A stretch of DNA of 64,000 nucleotides, taken from contig NW_020313057.1 of assembly GCF_003265705.1 (NCBI RefSeq), positions 8,413,820-8,477,819 of the forward strand. Reading direction: 5' to 3'. Position 1 is the stretch's first letter; each line of letters opens with the position of its first letter. This document shows positions 1 to 12,829 of the stretch, piece by piece. A program made the position numbers and the translations under genes. The notes beneath the pieces were generated by a model. The model made no database searches. It was not told the DNA's origin and saw only the letters and a list, made by a program, of their open reading frames with translations. This DNA is from Callorhinus ursinus. Lineage: Eukaryota > Chordata > Mammalia > Carnivora > Otariidae.

Positions 1-484
1 GGTACTGGCATCAAAGAGAAACACATAGATCAATGGGGTAGAATTGAGAGTCCAGAAATAAACCCTTACATTGATACTCAGTTTCCTTTTGACAAGAGAA
101 CGCAGACAAGACCAGGTAGTATATCACATTTTTAAAAGTAGTATTTCTAGGTTAGCCCCAAATGCCAGGGCAAACTCCTCCTCCCTTTTTTCTAAGTAAC
201 AACCACAAAATCCACCTCAGAAATCAACTCATGCATATTGGCCTTCCTATTGGCCTACCAACCCCAGCATCATATCAGACACACTCAGAATAACCCCTGT
301 AGATAATCATCACACAAGGAAAAACTAGGAACATCCAAATTACTTCCTGTCCCACTGACGGATTAAAAGCCAAAATGTAACAAATTTAAGAGTCCAGTAG
401 TTTTCAAAAGTAATTATGACAACTCAGTTCAATGCTTTGCTTTTATTTTTTAAATGTATTCCCTTACTTATTTAACCCAAATGC

Positions 485-720
485 ACATGCTGGGTCTACT
501 ATGTATCAGATGCTATGCTAGACCCTGAGAGTGTAAAGAATACTACTCATTCAAGCACATAGCTTAGTCAGGGCCAGAGAATTCATTCAACTAGGCACAT
601 GCTGACTTCCGCCTAGATCAAGAACTGGGTATTGTGCTTATTTTTTAGGATATGAAAACATTTAGGACACAGTCCCTGCATGTAAGGGATATACAGTCCT
701 CTGTAAGAATGGATAAACAA
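485..720 (-). repeat. L2 LINE 3' remnant, antisense
   Basis: Two stretches (about 490-535 and 625-705) follow the reverse of the L2 3' end: an actatgt-type start, then wording like 'gacacagtccctgca...ggatatacagtc'. This matches the usual antisense order of a size/frequency-word block followed by a 'cagtccctgc' block. It is old and diverged, and the join between the two parts is unclear. MIR is the alternative for the first part. Confidence 0.45.
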
Positions 721-734
721 ATAGGAAGAAAGAT

Positions 735-832
735 TAGATAGATTGATAGATGATAGAAAGATGATAGATGATAGATAGATAGATAGATAGATGATAGATA
801 GATAGATAGATAGATAGGTGATAGAAATAGAT
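735..832. repeat. (GATA)n microsatellite
   Basis: About 100 bp of gata/gatt units, interrupted by tgat and gaaa variants, with the cleanest run at about 768-817. Open frames across it on the minus strand (Ile/Ser/Tyr/Leu repeats) come from the repeat and are not genes. Confidence 0.95.
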
Positions 833-909
833 ATGTACAAATAAGTATAAAAAATTGTACAAATGCAATATAAATATCCTTACAGGATTTAGTATAATTA
901 CAAAGGAGA

Positions 910-1140
910 GCACGGTCAATTCTTTTTTTTTTTTTTAAGATTTTATTTATTTATTTGAGAGGGAGAATGAGAGAGAGAGAGAGAGCATGAGAGGGGGTTG
1001 GGTCAGAGGGAGAAGCAGACTCCCTGCTGAGCAGGGAGCCCGATGAGGGACTCGATCCCAGGACCCCAGGATCATGACCTGAGCCGAAGTCAGTCGCTTA
1101 ACCAACTGAGCCACCCAGGCGCCTGGGCACGGTCAATTCT
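910..1140 (-). mobile_element. CAN-SINE (tRNA-Lys derived), antisense, with TSD
   Basis: On this strand the element runs T-tract, 'aagattttatttatttattt', GA-rich block, 'agactccctgctgagcaggg', and ends with the reverse of the tRNA-like head (gagccacccaggcgcc). The 14-bp target duplication gcacggtcaattct is at 910-923 and again, identical, at 1127-1140. The body is therefore 924-1126. Perfect duplications and a full head point to a fairly recent L1-driven insertion. Confidence 0.95.
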
Positions 1141-2284
1141 GTGGAATTGAGTCAAGAGGCTCAAGGAGTTTGAACATGTGGTTCAATAGGCATATGGTAA
1201 GTCTCCAACCCAGAAAGGGCAGTTTCATTTTGCTCTGCCCTGTGGTCCGGAGAAAATAAGTACCATTGATTTGATGTCACTACAAGTGCAAGCGACATTA
1301 TTTCTACCCTGTAAAAAATAATAGCGGCTATTAGAAAGATTTTTCCTAAGCTTTATTTGCAGTTGTAAACTAAACAGATATTTATAAAAAATGGCCACTT
1401 AAAATGTTAATTTTATGAATGTTTATAATAATCAAAGTCAAAAGGATTAACAAGCCTATGAGGAAGGTGATGGGGAAAGAATGGAAAATTAATTCAGTGT
1501 CTCACAAAGTACGAACAAATCCTACATATTTACAAAATAATAACAATAACAAAGACCAAGAATACAAGATACTTGTGTTTTTACTATATTTTTCAAAAAA
1601 AAAATATACATTAGGAAGTGTACTCTAAAAAGGCAAGAGTCAGACTATGAATCAGTGTCTCTAACTTAGCCAAAGCCAAATGGGAGTTTTCCACCGAGGG
1701 TCCCCTCTTTCTGCTTTCTCACCAAACGCTCTGTCAGTTTCCCTGTGTGAGTTTCTCTGTATAAGACAATATCCCTGATATTTCGAAAGAATGCCATTTC
1801 AAGTGTGTTTTAACAGAGCCTAGCCTCTCTATATGTGATTTGCAATTTGACTATTCCCCCCAAAAATTATAATTTGTGATTCTCCAGTCTTCTGATCCTA
1901 CACACTGAATTTCCAGAAGTCCTTCTGATGAATACGGTGCAGGCGGGTTCAGGAACCCTGTCAGTGGCTTCAGCATTACCAAGCATCACGCATCCATTCC
2001 CCGAGGATGCCATGCCCAGCCAACCACACAAAGGTAGGGTTCAGCTCCTACATGAGCAAATTCCTCATGTTCAAAATGTAGAAAAATGGCAGCAGAGTCT
2101 GATGGTGATGATAGGATTTTCTTAATATTCTTAATATTTCTTAATATTCTAAAGAAGACATCCCATTTCCTACAAACTGAATGATGTAATTAAGGAAGCA
2201 TGCTTTCTGAAACCCACAACCCAAGGGTCCAGCTCTGTTGAGGAGAGGCTACCATTATGGAGACAGTCGTAAGTACCACCATCT
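1141..2284. other. Unique non-coding stretch
   Basis: AT-rich sequence with no repeat family or gene that I recognise. Around 2118-2152 the word 'cttaatatt' occurs three times in tandem, a small local duplication. The short open frames at 1419-1628 and 1928-2125 have no coding features. Confidence 0.5.
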
Positions 2285-2505
2285 TTCTGAGCGTCTGTTA
2301 CTTACTTGGCACTCAGGTAAGCACTTTACCTTCATGTATGTCTCAGGCAATTCCATTTTCTCCTTAAAACAACTCTTAAAGACAGCATTACTATCTTCCT
2401 GTTACAGAAAAGGGACTGAGTTTGGAGCATTAAGCTTAAAGTTGTACAGCTGAGCATCAGAGAAGAGGTTCAAGCCTCGACCCGTCAAACTCCAAAACAG
2501 GTTTT
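2285..2505 (-). repeat. MIR SINE, antisense
   Basis: The order of blocks follows reverse MIR: 'ttggcactcaggtaagcactttacc', then 'ctccttaaaacaactctt', then 'atcttcctgttacagaaaagggactgag', then 'gtacagctgagcatcagag', then 'ttcaagcctcgacc'. This is the usual series ending in the tRNA-like B-box region. It is old and diverged. The open frame at 2238-2453 lies in it and is not a gene. Confidence 0.75.
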
Positions 2506-4624
2506 CAGAGAGCTCAGATTAACTCTGAGTGGTTTTTTGGTATCAGTATTTTGCCTCTTTTAGCCTGAACTCTTATCATCTGAAGAGTAGGTGAAAAGTG
2601 GAGTCAGTACACTAACACTCTTCAAAGTAGCAAAAGAGGAACTGGGGTGTTCTTATCACTATATCATCACTAAATGGTGGCGAACACTATCCCGCGGTAA
2701 TTATCAATGCTTCTTTTAACATCCTAATACCTAGAATCGTATACACTTGGCCATAAACTAAAAGACAGAGGCTGGGTCAGTGCATGCTCAGTAAGGCCAT
2801 ACAGTATGTTCTATGTAATGTTATCTGCATGCTTCTGGAAGACACTAACCACAGAGTGAAAGGTAGTGATGCATGCCTGCTACCATTGCTATTTAGGAAA
2901 GGCCCTTGATAACCAGGTCCATGGACACGGAAAGCTCTCTAATAAATTCGGCATGCATGTCATCCTGAGACATCTCTCTACTGGTCTTAGGTCTACCTCC
3001 CAGAGCAGTTTCCTTTCCTACCTGACAGTGTAGCAACAATTTCAAGACTGGTTTACCTGCCATCATGTCACTTGGATCTTTTATTTTCCTATAAAGATTT
3101 CTCCTTCAAGTAAACAGCCTTTTGTCAACAACCAGCCTATTAAAAACAAAAACAAAAACAAAAAACAAGAACAAAAACCATAAAACCAAAAAACCCCAAA
3201 AAACCAGCAAGCTTAAATTTGTCCTGCCACTCTGTTTTCCCTTCCCACAGGAAGGGAAGGGAAAGTTGTTCCCAACACAGTGGCCACTCTGTTCCCAGCA
3301 AACTTGTGTTTGCCTTTATGAGGCTATTTTTCCTAAAAGAAGAAAAAAAGAAAAAGAAGTAGAATGGAGAAAATATGGGTATTGCTAGAGGGGTGATAAA
3401 CTCCTAACATTGCATCTCGGAGATCCATTTGGGTTTCCCCCCAGCAGGTGGTCAGCGACCCCCTAAATCTCTAAACCTGTGTGTCTTAGAGGTTTTAGCA
3501 GTTGCTGCATCACATGAAAGTTGAACACACGCATGCCCCTTCCGTTCATTGACTAATTTTTCACTGGAAAATAATTACTTGATACTAATAGGAAAAATCA
3601 GGGCTCTGGAAGCTTTTTCCAGGTCTTTTTTTGTTCTTGCTGTAAAACAAAATATAAAAATGTAAAATCCAAGGTTTGACCTCTAAATCTTTATAATCAT
3701 AGAGATCCTAAATTTTTTAAAACTTATCTTTAGATGCTTTCCTAGTTTTTCTACCCTTGTTTTCTATCATTTTTGACGTCAAAGCTTTTTTAGCCTTTTC
3801 TGAAATTACTTTTTTTGTGGTTAAAATACAACTTTCGAAGACTTCGAAACCACCATGTGTTTTATTTTGTCAAAAAAAAAAAACAAAAACAAAAAATCTT
3901 TCACTTCCCAAATATCACTAACAAATCAATGGGGCCAAGAGAATTGTAGCTCTTTTCCCTATAAGTCTATATGGCTTTCCAGGTCACATTTTGGGCTTCT
4001 GAAACTAGAGTGTGGAATAAAAGTCTGACAGGGATCCAGGCTAAGTGAACTCTGAAAGGGGACCTGTTTCTTGAGTGGTAGTCTATTTTGACAGCAAATG
4101 CAAAGAGCAGAAAGGAAGATTTTCATGTGTAATAAATCTTTCCCCAATGGTCCATTGAAGGGGATCTGGGCAAACAGGTTTAAGCAGTAAATATCACCAG
4201 ACTACAAAGTGAGTAAACATGCCAGGTGAATTGCCAAAAAGATGTTTTCCTCCAATGAAAGAGTGGTGTCGAGTCCATGTCGAACTTTGGGTCCAGGGAG
4301 GTGCTTTGATTTGAGGTGTACATCAGAGATGATTGAGAACTGAACTGAAAACACTATCCTGTTTGTTTGTTTGTTTTTATTTTTCTGACTATAGATTACT
4401 ACTGAGGCAGTAAAAGAATCATAGAGTAGTGTGTCAATGGTGGGAGTGCACATCCTAGAGGTGAGAACGTAAATACCGGAACACGTTATATCATTCTCTT
4501 CCTGTTAGTTTATTTGATCCTGACAGGACAGTAAATGTTGATCCCACAGGTCATATTTCCAGCTCGCTGAGTAGAGCAATTCTATCCAAAATGATGTCTA
4601 GGTACTTCCAGACAAGAAGAAGAT
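2506..4624. other. Unique non-coding stretch with A-rich simple sequence
   Basis: No recognisable gene or repeat family. It holds A-rich/AAAAAC simple sequence at about 3141-3210 and 3871-3897, and a (GTTT)4-5 run at about 4361-4378. Open frames at 3122-3388 and 4202-4453 overlap these low-complexity tracts. Confidence 0.5.
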
Positions 4625-4835
4625 GATAACAGAACCAAAATTTATTGAGCACTTAATATATGCTGGGCAGTGTGTTAAGCACTTTACATACATTTTCTCA
4701 TTTAATCCTTACAATACTGACGAGAAGGAGGTATCATGCATCCCACTGACGGATGAGGAAACTGAGGGGTAAGACACAGAGCCATCAGGTATCAGAGCTT
4801 TATCACGTGTGTTCTCAATCACTGTAATTCCTGTC
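4625..4835 (-). repeat. MIR SINE, antisense
   Basis: Clear reverse-MIR order: 'tttattgagcacttaatatatgctggg', 'gtgttaagcactttac', 'tctcatttaatccttacaa', 'gacggatgaggaaactgag'. The core and the right-hand end are both visible, so this is one of the better preserved MIR copies in the window. Confidence 0.85.
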
Positions 4836-5235
4836 TTCAGGGACTCTGCAATCTAGTTGAAAAAAAATAAGACATTGACACCTGAAATGCTGGCCAAAAA
4901 TACCTCCCAAACACAGACACACACAGAGGAAAAAATAGCACAACTAAACAATATATTGGAAGGGAAATATAGAGTCACCATTACTAAGAGTTTTGAGGAA
5001 CGTGAGAGGAGAAATTTTTAAAAATCACTGGACTACAGTTTATAAAGGGGAGAAGAGACTGAATTGGTTTTGGTCTGACAGGTAGAACTGGAAGGTCAGA
5101 AGAGTTCCCAGTGTCGTACAGAGGATCTTGAGGTCATGTTTCTATTATACAATGTGTATATTGCCATTTACTCAGCAGCTTCAGTGACAATAAGTCATTG
5201 TCCATCAGCGCTCGTGTAGGTGCGAAATGCAGGTC

Positions 5236-5950
5236 CCTCTATGAAGCCTCATCAAAGTTTATTAACTTTGACCCTGTAATTTCATTCCTGGAAATCTGTA
5301 CCAAAGAAATAAGAAGAGATGCAGAAAAAATATATATTAATTCATTCAACACTTGTTTATGGAGAAATGCTGAGTGCTGGCCGGCCTGCTAGACCCCACG
5401 ATATGGCAGAAAACCACACCAGGAAGCTGCGCTTTAGAGTTTCCAAGAGTGTTCATTGAAGCATGACTTACAATAACAAAAAACTAGTTCCAAACTAAAT
5501 GTCCAATAACAGGGGGTAAGTTTAAATCAACCATATTATGTCCATAGGACTAAACACTAAGCAGCCATGAAAAATCATGTTTTCAAGTACATTTAAGAGC
5601 ACCAGGAGATCTCCGCAGTAACGCATAACAAACAAACAAACAAAACCTTTCCCTCTGGGACTAGGTAGCTTGCCAGGTCAAATTGTAGGCTTCCCTAATT
5701 ACAATGGCAATACAAATCTAAGTGATGCAGGCAAAGGAGGTTTTTCAGTTGGTCCCGCTGGCATTATGATCCCAGCTTTCAAAATACATTTGCTAGTACT
5801 CCAATTTTAAATACATATTTATAGCTATCACTAAATGAGTGTAGTTATTTCCTGGGGACAGCATTACATTTAATTTTTATTTTCTTATTTATACATCTCT
5901 GTTTTCTAAAAATGTGCACTTTTTTATGACCAAAAAAACTTTTTTTTTGA
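5236..5950 (+). repeat. Ancient L1 (L1M-type) 3' end
   Basis: The sequence follows the end of L1 ORF2 and the 3' UTR of old mammalian L1s: 'aatttcattcctggaaatctgtaccaaagaaataa', later 'gttcattgaagcatgacttacaataacaaaaaact', 'aaatgtccaataacaggggg', 'actaaacactaagcagccatgaaaaatca', and a late 'tttatttttattttctt...ctgttttctaaaaatgtgc' block. A small (CAAA)n lies at 5626-5645. Heavy divergence and indels leave no coding frame. Confidence 0.7.
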
Positions 5951-6090
5951 GACGAAAGAAGAACAGGTATGAGCACTGAGCAATGCATAGAATTGCTGCA
6001 TCATTATATTGCCCACCTGAAACTAACATAACACTCTAAGTTACTATGTTAACTTCAATTAAAAAAAAAAAAGATGAAGGAAAAAAAGAA
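5951..6090 (+). mobile_element. Short 5'-truncated L1 3' tail
   Basis: It has the carnivore L1 3' end wording: 'gagcactgagcaatgcatagaat' then 'cccacctgaaactaacataacactctaagttac' and a 12-A tail at about 6061-6072. The words gacgaaagaagaaca before it and gatgaaggaaaaaaagaaca after it could be a decayed target duplication. It sits exactly at the end of the older L1M copy. Confidence 0.65.
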
Positions 6091-8239
6091 CAAGAATTAA
6101 GGCAATCTCCCCCACATCATTCGTGGTCCCTCTTTCAAGTGGCATCAGGATAACTGACTGTGATATTTCCTTACGTTTGAGATCTCTCCTAAGTGTCTTC
6201 AGAGTTACGGTGCCTGTTGGTGGAATTCAAGCCTGTGCTATAGAAATGCAGCAGAATTATTTTCAATGGTAAGATCTAGTTAATTCCATTTCTCGTCAGT
6301 CGGTCTCATCTCCAGAAACTGGAAACACAGGTTCTATCTCTAAGGTAGCCTGCAATGAATCAGGCCAGTGGGATTTTATGGTTCTGTGTCCATCATGTCT
6401 GGGCACTTCCAGTTGGAGAGACAAACAGCCCTTCAGTGAATTTACAAGGTGGACCGCAAGAACCTTGCAAAGTTCAGGAAACCACCAGCCACATATGAAA
6501 TAAGACTCAGGGTGCAGGCTTTCTAAACCCTCCTCTGAAAAACAAAGTGACTAATAGTGAAGGCATTTCTATAAACGCACACAACACATAGTAGGTGTTT
6601 AATAAACATCAGTTTCTGTCTTCCTTCCTTCTCTATTTTAATCCTATCTTAAGACAACACACATTCACAAACTTTTATAGCTGAGTCACATTGTCAGAGA
6701 GGTGGAAGGCATGTTTGCACTGCCACTGTGATAAATAATATCGTTGGGGAAAGATTAGGCCATGAAAGATTGGGATTTCTTTTTTTCCTTTTTAATGACC
6801 TAATAGTCAACACAGTTGAAATACATGACATATATGGAAAGAGATGATAATTGATAAGAGTTAGTACTTGGAGTTGACAAGTGATTTTTTTCCCCCATTA
6901 AATGAAGAAAATCTAAGCTAAGGATGTATGAGGGGTGGGCATGGTTACTTCACTAAAACTAGGGTTAGAAATCTTGCTTCAGAAAGGAAATTCATTATGC
7001 CTTGTTTTCCTTTTCATATTCAAACATGGGAGCCAGGATTGAAATCCTGGATTTTTCGGATGTCTGCATTTTAAAAGATTTTGTTTATGTTAAGGCTTAG
7101 GTCACTTTAATAGGTATGTTTTAAGGAAAACATTACCTTTGTGTGACCTCTGGGATTTGAAGGTGAAAACTCAGTCACCGGGAAAAAAAAGCATCCTAGT
7201 TGTCATGGATGAAATCTCTAACTTTAAAGACTATTGTGTGTCATCCTGTGACTGTCGTCCTACAGCAATAAAAAAACAGTTGAACCACAGCTGGGGCAGA
7301 GTAGTTCTGATGGATCATGATTCTTAACTAGAGAAACACACACTTGTTTAAAAAGAAAATGTTAAAGGAAAATAAATAAACTAGCGGAATTTTATAGAAG
7401 CAGCAAAATATTTTCAAGGAACCTTCAGGAAGCAGGTTCTAACCACACCCCCATTCTTAAATTGTTATTATAAGCTAAGCATTTTACCTCCAGAGGGAAG
7501 AATGAATTTGTGCTGGTTATCATATATCAGAATTACACAGGACATCATCTGTTAATGATCATTTATTCCTAGCTACTTGAAGAATAATACCCAGTAATTA
7601 TAGCAAATGTAAGTCAAATAGTAATAGCATACTTTACATAGTATAGTAATTATAAGTTATGTCCATGCATCTGGGACAAGGGTCTTTTATGCTCGGTATT
7701 AAATCTGAGCTGCAATTTATTCATAATACCATGGCTGGGATTGAAGAAAGGAAGCTTGCTTGTAGAAAGGAAACTTGTCTTCCTTTTACATTTCCAATAA
7801 GTCATTTGAAGAAAACTGCTCTCTGGATGCCTTGCTAAACCCAATTACCACCAAGACATCATAAACAAATATTCATTGCATTTATAGCTGGTTCTTTATT
7901 GCACAATGCAAAATGTATTGTTAAAATTTAAACCATTTAAAAGCAGTAAGCACCCAGATTTCTGCATTCATTTAAAGTTTAATTGAAAAAAAAGAAACCT
8001 CAAGCATGTGTTGAAATATTTTCTTCTTTAGAGACTGCTGCTAAATGATCAGGCATCTAATACTCTCAAGTCCGGCAAAAGTCAGATAAAAATTGGGGCA
8101 TCTCTGGCTTTGATATTTGGTAACACTGGAACATATCCGTTCGCTTACGTGAAAAGAGACTAAGTAAAAGTTTTATAAAATGTTAGGATAAAAGGGAACC
8201 ATTAAAAATAACAATCACTTGATTCATTAAAAGAAAAAA
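6091..8239. other. Unique non-coding stretch
   Basis: AT-rich with no gene that I can support. A trace of a MIR/L2-type end ('acatagtaggtgtttaataaacatcag') is at about 6585-6612. The open frames at 7139-7327 and 7650-7844 are short, with no recognisable domain. Confidence 0.45.
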
Positions 8240-8698
8240 AAAATTCTTCAAGTCCCTTCAAAATTTGGGCCCTGCCAGTCTCCCAGGCCTAGCCTAGCCA
8301 ACAATTACGGCAGGGACAGCTCCAGCCAAAGGGAAAGAATCTCCCTCCAGGCCTTCTGTCCTGCAATGAAATTGCTCTTTTGTAACAGAAACCTACCACT
8401 CAGGTTTTAGCTTAAATCCTTCGCCTTAATTCCTCCTCCAAGAAGCCTTCCATGCTCCCCTCTCTGGTCATCTTATATTACTCCCCACCTATGTCCTCTG
8501 TTAACATCCTTTACTTTTCTCTGATTGTCATCTGTATCGTGTTTCATTGCAACTGCTTGTTTATTTCTCCGCCAATCTCTTCTCACAGAGGGCGGGTGGA
8601 AGCCATCCATCCAGCTCCCCGTCAAATGTCTGGTACCTATCCCAGTGACTGGCACAGAGTATGAGTCCCGTAGACATTTGTTTGGTTAATGAATGACC
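8240..8698 (+). repeat. L2 LINE 3' end
   Basis: Good match in order to the L2 3' terminus: 'aaatttgggccctgccagtctccc', 'ttgctcttttgtaacag', 'tcaggttttagcttaaatcc...cctcctccaagaagccttcc', 'tattactccccacctatgtcc', 'ctggtacctatcccagtgactggcacagagta', ending 'acatttgtttggttaatgaatga'. The polypeptide-like frames at 8452-8664 and 8473-8655 are products of this repeat. No reverse-transcriptase domain is present, only the extreme 3' end. Confidence 0.85.
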
Positions 8699-9664
8699 CA
8701 GGCCTGGCTTCTCATCTTACTGTCCAGAGAAAAGCTTTGGAGATGGGGTGGGGAGGGCAACTTTGCCAGCAGGGGCCAAAGAATATCAGGAAGAGTCCTG
8801 GGGAAAAGTCTACCTTGGCACAATTGAGTTTGATCATTTAATGGGTAAGCAGGTTTCTCTCTTTGACTTTTCTCCATTCTCTATCTCTTTTCTTGTCCGG
8901 TTTTACATATTACAGCTTCTCAGAGCCTTTTACCATCCGTTAGTGTTTATTATTAAATTCCACGAAAGGCATTCACCAAACTTCTTTACTCATGGAAACT
9001 TCTGTTGTGAGAGCATCCACTAAGATAGGACATATGTGGTGCCCAGGAAACACAACCGGAGATCTGTCCTGATTAACCCTTTCTGTGATATCATATTTAG
9101 TGCTCCACCTATAAAATGGGAATAAAAATGGCCTGCAATGATCTGATAGGAACAATAAATATGTTATTATGAATCAAAGCGTCTACTGATCTCACCGATC
9201 TGTTGCATAAGGACTTGGCTGGCACCGCACAGACGGAAGCTATTTCTCGATGGAAGAAAGGAAAAAGATCCACATAGAAACATCTATGTCTGTCACGAAT
9301 TTTAATTCTTCCAGACTCTCATTTGTTTATCATCAAATAGTATTTTTTAAGCATGTACTTCATATATCTGTGTTGAATATTTAAGTAAGCCATCTTCAAA
9401 TGAATGCATAAGTCAATACATGATGATGATCTTCAACAATTTATGTCTCTCTCATTGTCTTTAAGACCAAACTTCAACACAGAAAGTGCAACCAAATGCA
9501 GAATGCGCTTGGGAAGACTTCCACAACCCCCCTTCCCAGTTGTATGCCCACTGCACTGATGTGCTCTACGCAATACAATTCAGGGTGATATTCTGTCGAT
9601 TCATTTCTTTGTGTTTCATCAAGATTTGTCTTTCTAGAACAACTTCAATATTAGGACAACTGAA
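8699..9664. other. Unique non-coding stretch
   Basis: Overlapping short frames on both strands (8686-9155) carry no domain that I recognise. No repeat was identified. Confidence 0.4.
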
Positions 9665-10261
9665 CCAATATCACTGTGAGTAGCCAACTTCTAGCGTTTG
9701 GGGCCGAAGAGAGGGAAGAAAGAGCCAGCTGAGCAATGCTGTTATGTCCAGCAATAAAAGGAATAACAACCATAAAATTAACTACAAGCCTATAATATTA
9801 TTGAGTAATTTTGTAGAATCAAACGACATTCTCATAGTTAATGCTGATATGATGACTTTGTGTTTCACCATATTTCTGTTATCCACAGGGTATGAGGAGA
9901 CTGGCAAAGACCGTTAGGAATTTTTTAACCAAAGAATTAGTGCTACTGAGTGAATGGCAAGGACATAATTAATAACTTTCATAGTTGAGGTGAACTGTAT
10001 TCAAACTAAAATTTTAGAAAATTGATCTGAAAAAAAGAAAGAAAAGGGGCCAGGGGCTTGTCATAAGTCTTATACGCTTGAATGACCAAAATTAATGAAA
10101 TGAAACAACATTAAATTAAGTCAAAAGGATACAGCCAATGCTTTTTATACAGTTAGTTTTAAATGTAGCCTATACTTGACACCAAAACGCCAGTTTAAAC
10201 TAGGGAAAGATTCTAATATACCTATCCAAACCAGCACCACTGTGAGTAGTCAACTTCTAGC
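9665..10261. repeat. Pair of 32-bp direct repeats 565 bp apart
   Basis: A 32-bp word at 9665-9696 (centre cactgtgagtag) recurs at 10230-10261. By eye 27 of 32 positions agree and all five differences are transitions (C/T or A/G). The 533 bp between them (9697-10229) shows no repeat family that I know and no A-rich tail before the second copy. See the finding for possible explanations. Confidence 0.7.
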
Positions 10262-10299
10262 ATCCTAGGCAGCCCAAGACGGACTCTTCAATTATTAAT

Positions 10300-10500
10300 A
10301 TAATCTCGAGTGGCATCTATCATTGTCACCATATTCTATGGGTTAGCAGCAAGTCACAGACCCTGCTAACACTCAAAGGGCGGGAATTATATGAGCCCAT
10401 GAACACCAGAACCAGGGCTGTAGGGCCACCACAATACCTATCCACCACAACCACTAACCACCTGTGAACTGTACACCATCAAGCTATTACTACTAGCCGA
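10300..10500 (+). repeat. Ancient interspersed repeat, family not named
   Basis: The wording 'gggttagcagcaagtcacagacc...cactcaaagggcgggaattatatgagcccatgaacaccag' resembles a common mammalian repeat block ('agcaagtcacaggtc...cactcaagg...atacc'). I recognise the pattern but cannot assign it with confidence to an L1 or LTR family. Confidence 0.4.
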
Positions 10501-10820
10501 AAATGGATTATTTTCATTGGTACCAGCTGGGAAAATCCAAAGGAAAGATTCGAATTGGCCTAGCTAATGTCAGAGGTCCATCACTGGACCAGTCAACTGT
10601 AGCCAAAGATGTACAGTCCCCAAGTTACTCAGTAAGACAAGTAGGGCAAATGGTGGATCCCAAGAAATGGGGGAGAAGGGTACAGGTTTACAAATCCTAC
10701 TTATTCCAAACTGGGTAGCCACTGTTTTAGAAAACCTGACCCACTATATTGCTTTGTATGTCTTTCGGCCTTGGAAGTCTGGCTTTCCTCACAATTTCAG
10801 TCAGACCGAGGGAAGAAATA

Positions 10821-11066
10821 AAGAAATACCCTGTGGGGCGCCTGGGTGGTTCAGCTGGTTAAGCGTCTGCCTTCAGCTCAGGTCCTGATCTCAAGGTCCT
10901 GGGATTGATCCCCGTTTCAGGCTCTCTGCTCAGCAGGAAGCCTGTTTCTCCCACTTTTTCTGCCCCTCTCTCCTCCTTCTGCCTCTCCCCTCTGGTCCTG
11001 CATGCTCTCTCTTTCTCTCAAATAAATAAAAACTTTTTTAAAAATTTAAAAAAAAAGAAACACCCT
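10821..11066 (+). mobile_element. CAN-SINE with TSD
   Basis: The head ggggcgcctgggtggttcag starts at about 10835, followed by the B-box-like gggattgatcc, a CT-rich 3' domain, 'caaataaataaaaac' and an A-rich tail. The 12-bp duplications aagaaataccct (10821-10832) and aagaaacaccct (11055-11066) differ at one base. The open frames at 10667-10888 and 10905-11105 fall inside it and are not genes. Confidence 0.93.
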
Positions 11067-12264
11067 TTAACAAACAAAAATGGCCACATATGTCATAGTT
11101 CTTAGCCTTAAGATATGGTGGTAAACATTTTAAATCTAACATTTGAAATAATTCTTCTGTAGTCAAATAAAATAAAATACTTTAGAGGGGAAGCTCTGGG
11201 TATATTCATTTTACTGTTTGCTATGGTTCAACAATATTCACTCTCTTCTTAACAACCGTTTAAGGCTTATCCATACTACAATGAAATCATGTTGCAGAGG
11301 TAAAAAACTAGAATTATAAAAACACTGCTTATTTTTTTTCATATTTTCAACCATGTCAGATGCAAAGTGCAAGATTAAAATTCAGAAATGTTTTTTAGAA
11401 TATATTTGACCTCCCTGGCCTAACTGAGCCTACATGGAAGTAGATAAATCATACCGTAATTTTAATAAATAGGGGTCAAGAGAACGTACTCACAAATATA
11501 ATTAAAATAGAAACCCACCACTTAGAAACCAGTCTAGAAGTTCTTTCTGTACTTGCAAACAATACCACAATCTTGACCCCTTAATGATTTTTAGTTCATA
11601 GTATTTATTTTTAGAAATCTAAAGCCTAGAAGTCTCTCTTCCTAATCTCAATATTTTCAATTTCCACATCTAACACATGAAAACCACTAAAACACAGTCT
11701 CACCAAGCTTTTAATGATGATAGGAAATGCTCCCACCACAGCACGTTCAAAAATTAAGAAGGCATTGGATCATTTGATAAAGAAGCACAAAAATATATAG
11801 AATCTGTGATGCAAAATTTAAGAGATAGTATAAAATGAGGACAGTGAAGAATTTCCAGAAATGCTGTTTTTGTTTGTTTGGGATGTCAAACCAGGAAAGT
11901 AAATTGCCAAATAAGAACAGAAACATAAATTAGTTCACGAGACAGCTAAGACATCTTTATGGAAAGAGAAAATTGATGGATCCAGCCTCAGAGCCTAGAG
12001 GTGGAGTTAAAGGGCACGAGCTTGTCTTCTATCATTGAAGCCAATGAAGAGTAACATCTCTAAAAAATGTCACTTTTCAGGATATTCCTTTTTATATGCA
12101 TTTGCCAAGCAGAGGTGAAGTGGAAGGGCAGCCCTTTATTGGGGAATCCAGTCTATCAGAGAAAACAAGACATCCTGGAGCCAGGATCTCAAATATTACC
12201 ACGATGGACCCAACCCCTAAGGTTTCCACGTTGACAGGGTCCTAGAGTTAACACTGGGTTTGGG
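11067..12264. other. Unique non-coding stretch
   Basis: AT-rich. No repeat family, RNA gene or coding exon seen. Confidence 0.45.
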
Positions 12265-12306
12265 TAGGGTTTTTTGTTTGTTTGTTTGTTTGTTTGTTTG
12301 TTTTTG
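12265..12306. repeat. (GTTT)n microsatellite
   Basis: About eight gttt units follow a T-tract. It may be the degenerate antisense tail of an old retroposon, but no body is visible to its right. Confidence 0.9.
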
Positions 12307-12829
12307 GTTTTGGTGGGGGAGGGAGCTGTTTTTGCTGAGATCTTAAAAACAAGCCACATTCTGAATATGGTTACTCCCAGGAACGTTTATCTTTATTGAT
12401 TTAAGCAGATTCTAAACATCTTTATGACATGCACAGGCATAAATTCTGAGATTATGGAGGTAGCAGGCAGCTTAAAAACCAGTACTTTGGGGGAAAACAA
12501 AACAATCTTCTGATTTGTGTGTTGTGAACAAACAGTCAGTTTTTGCTGACTTCATGAAGACCACGTCATCACAGAGAGATCTTGACAAACTTGGGGTACA
12601 TGGCAACTTCAAACACTTCCTGATCCCCAGTCTCCCAAATGCTATGAAGTTGATTATAGTCACCTTTTAAAACAAGAATATGTGATGCAGTAATGTTTCA
12701 TAAGATATGTACACACTACGATGGTGATGTTGGTGATAAGTACTCCCAACTCCTGACTACCTTGTAAGGAGGAGGCATGGGAAAGTGGTGATGGACGCAG
12801 ACCCATTACCGAAATCTGGCTGGGAAATA

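Noticed and set aside
735..832. Possible CRISPR-like array
   Set aside because: It is a 4-bp microsatellite with no spacers, and the genome is mammalian.
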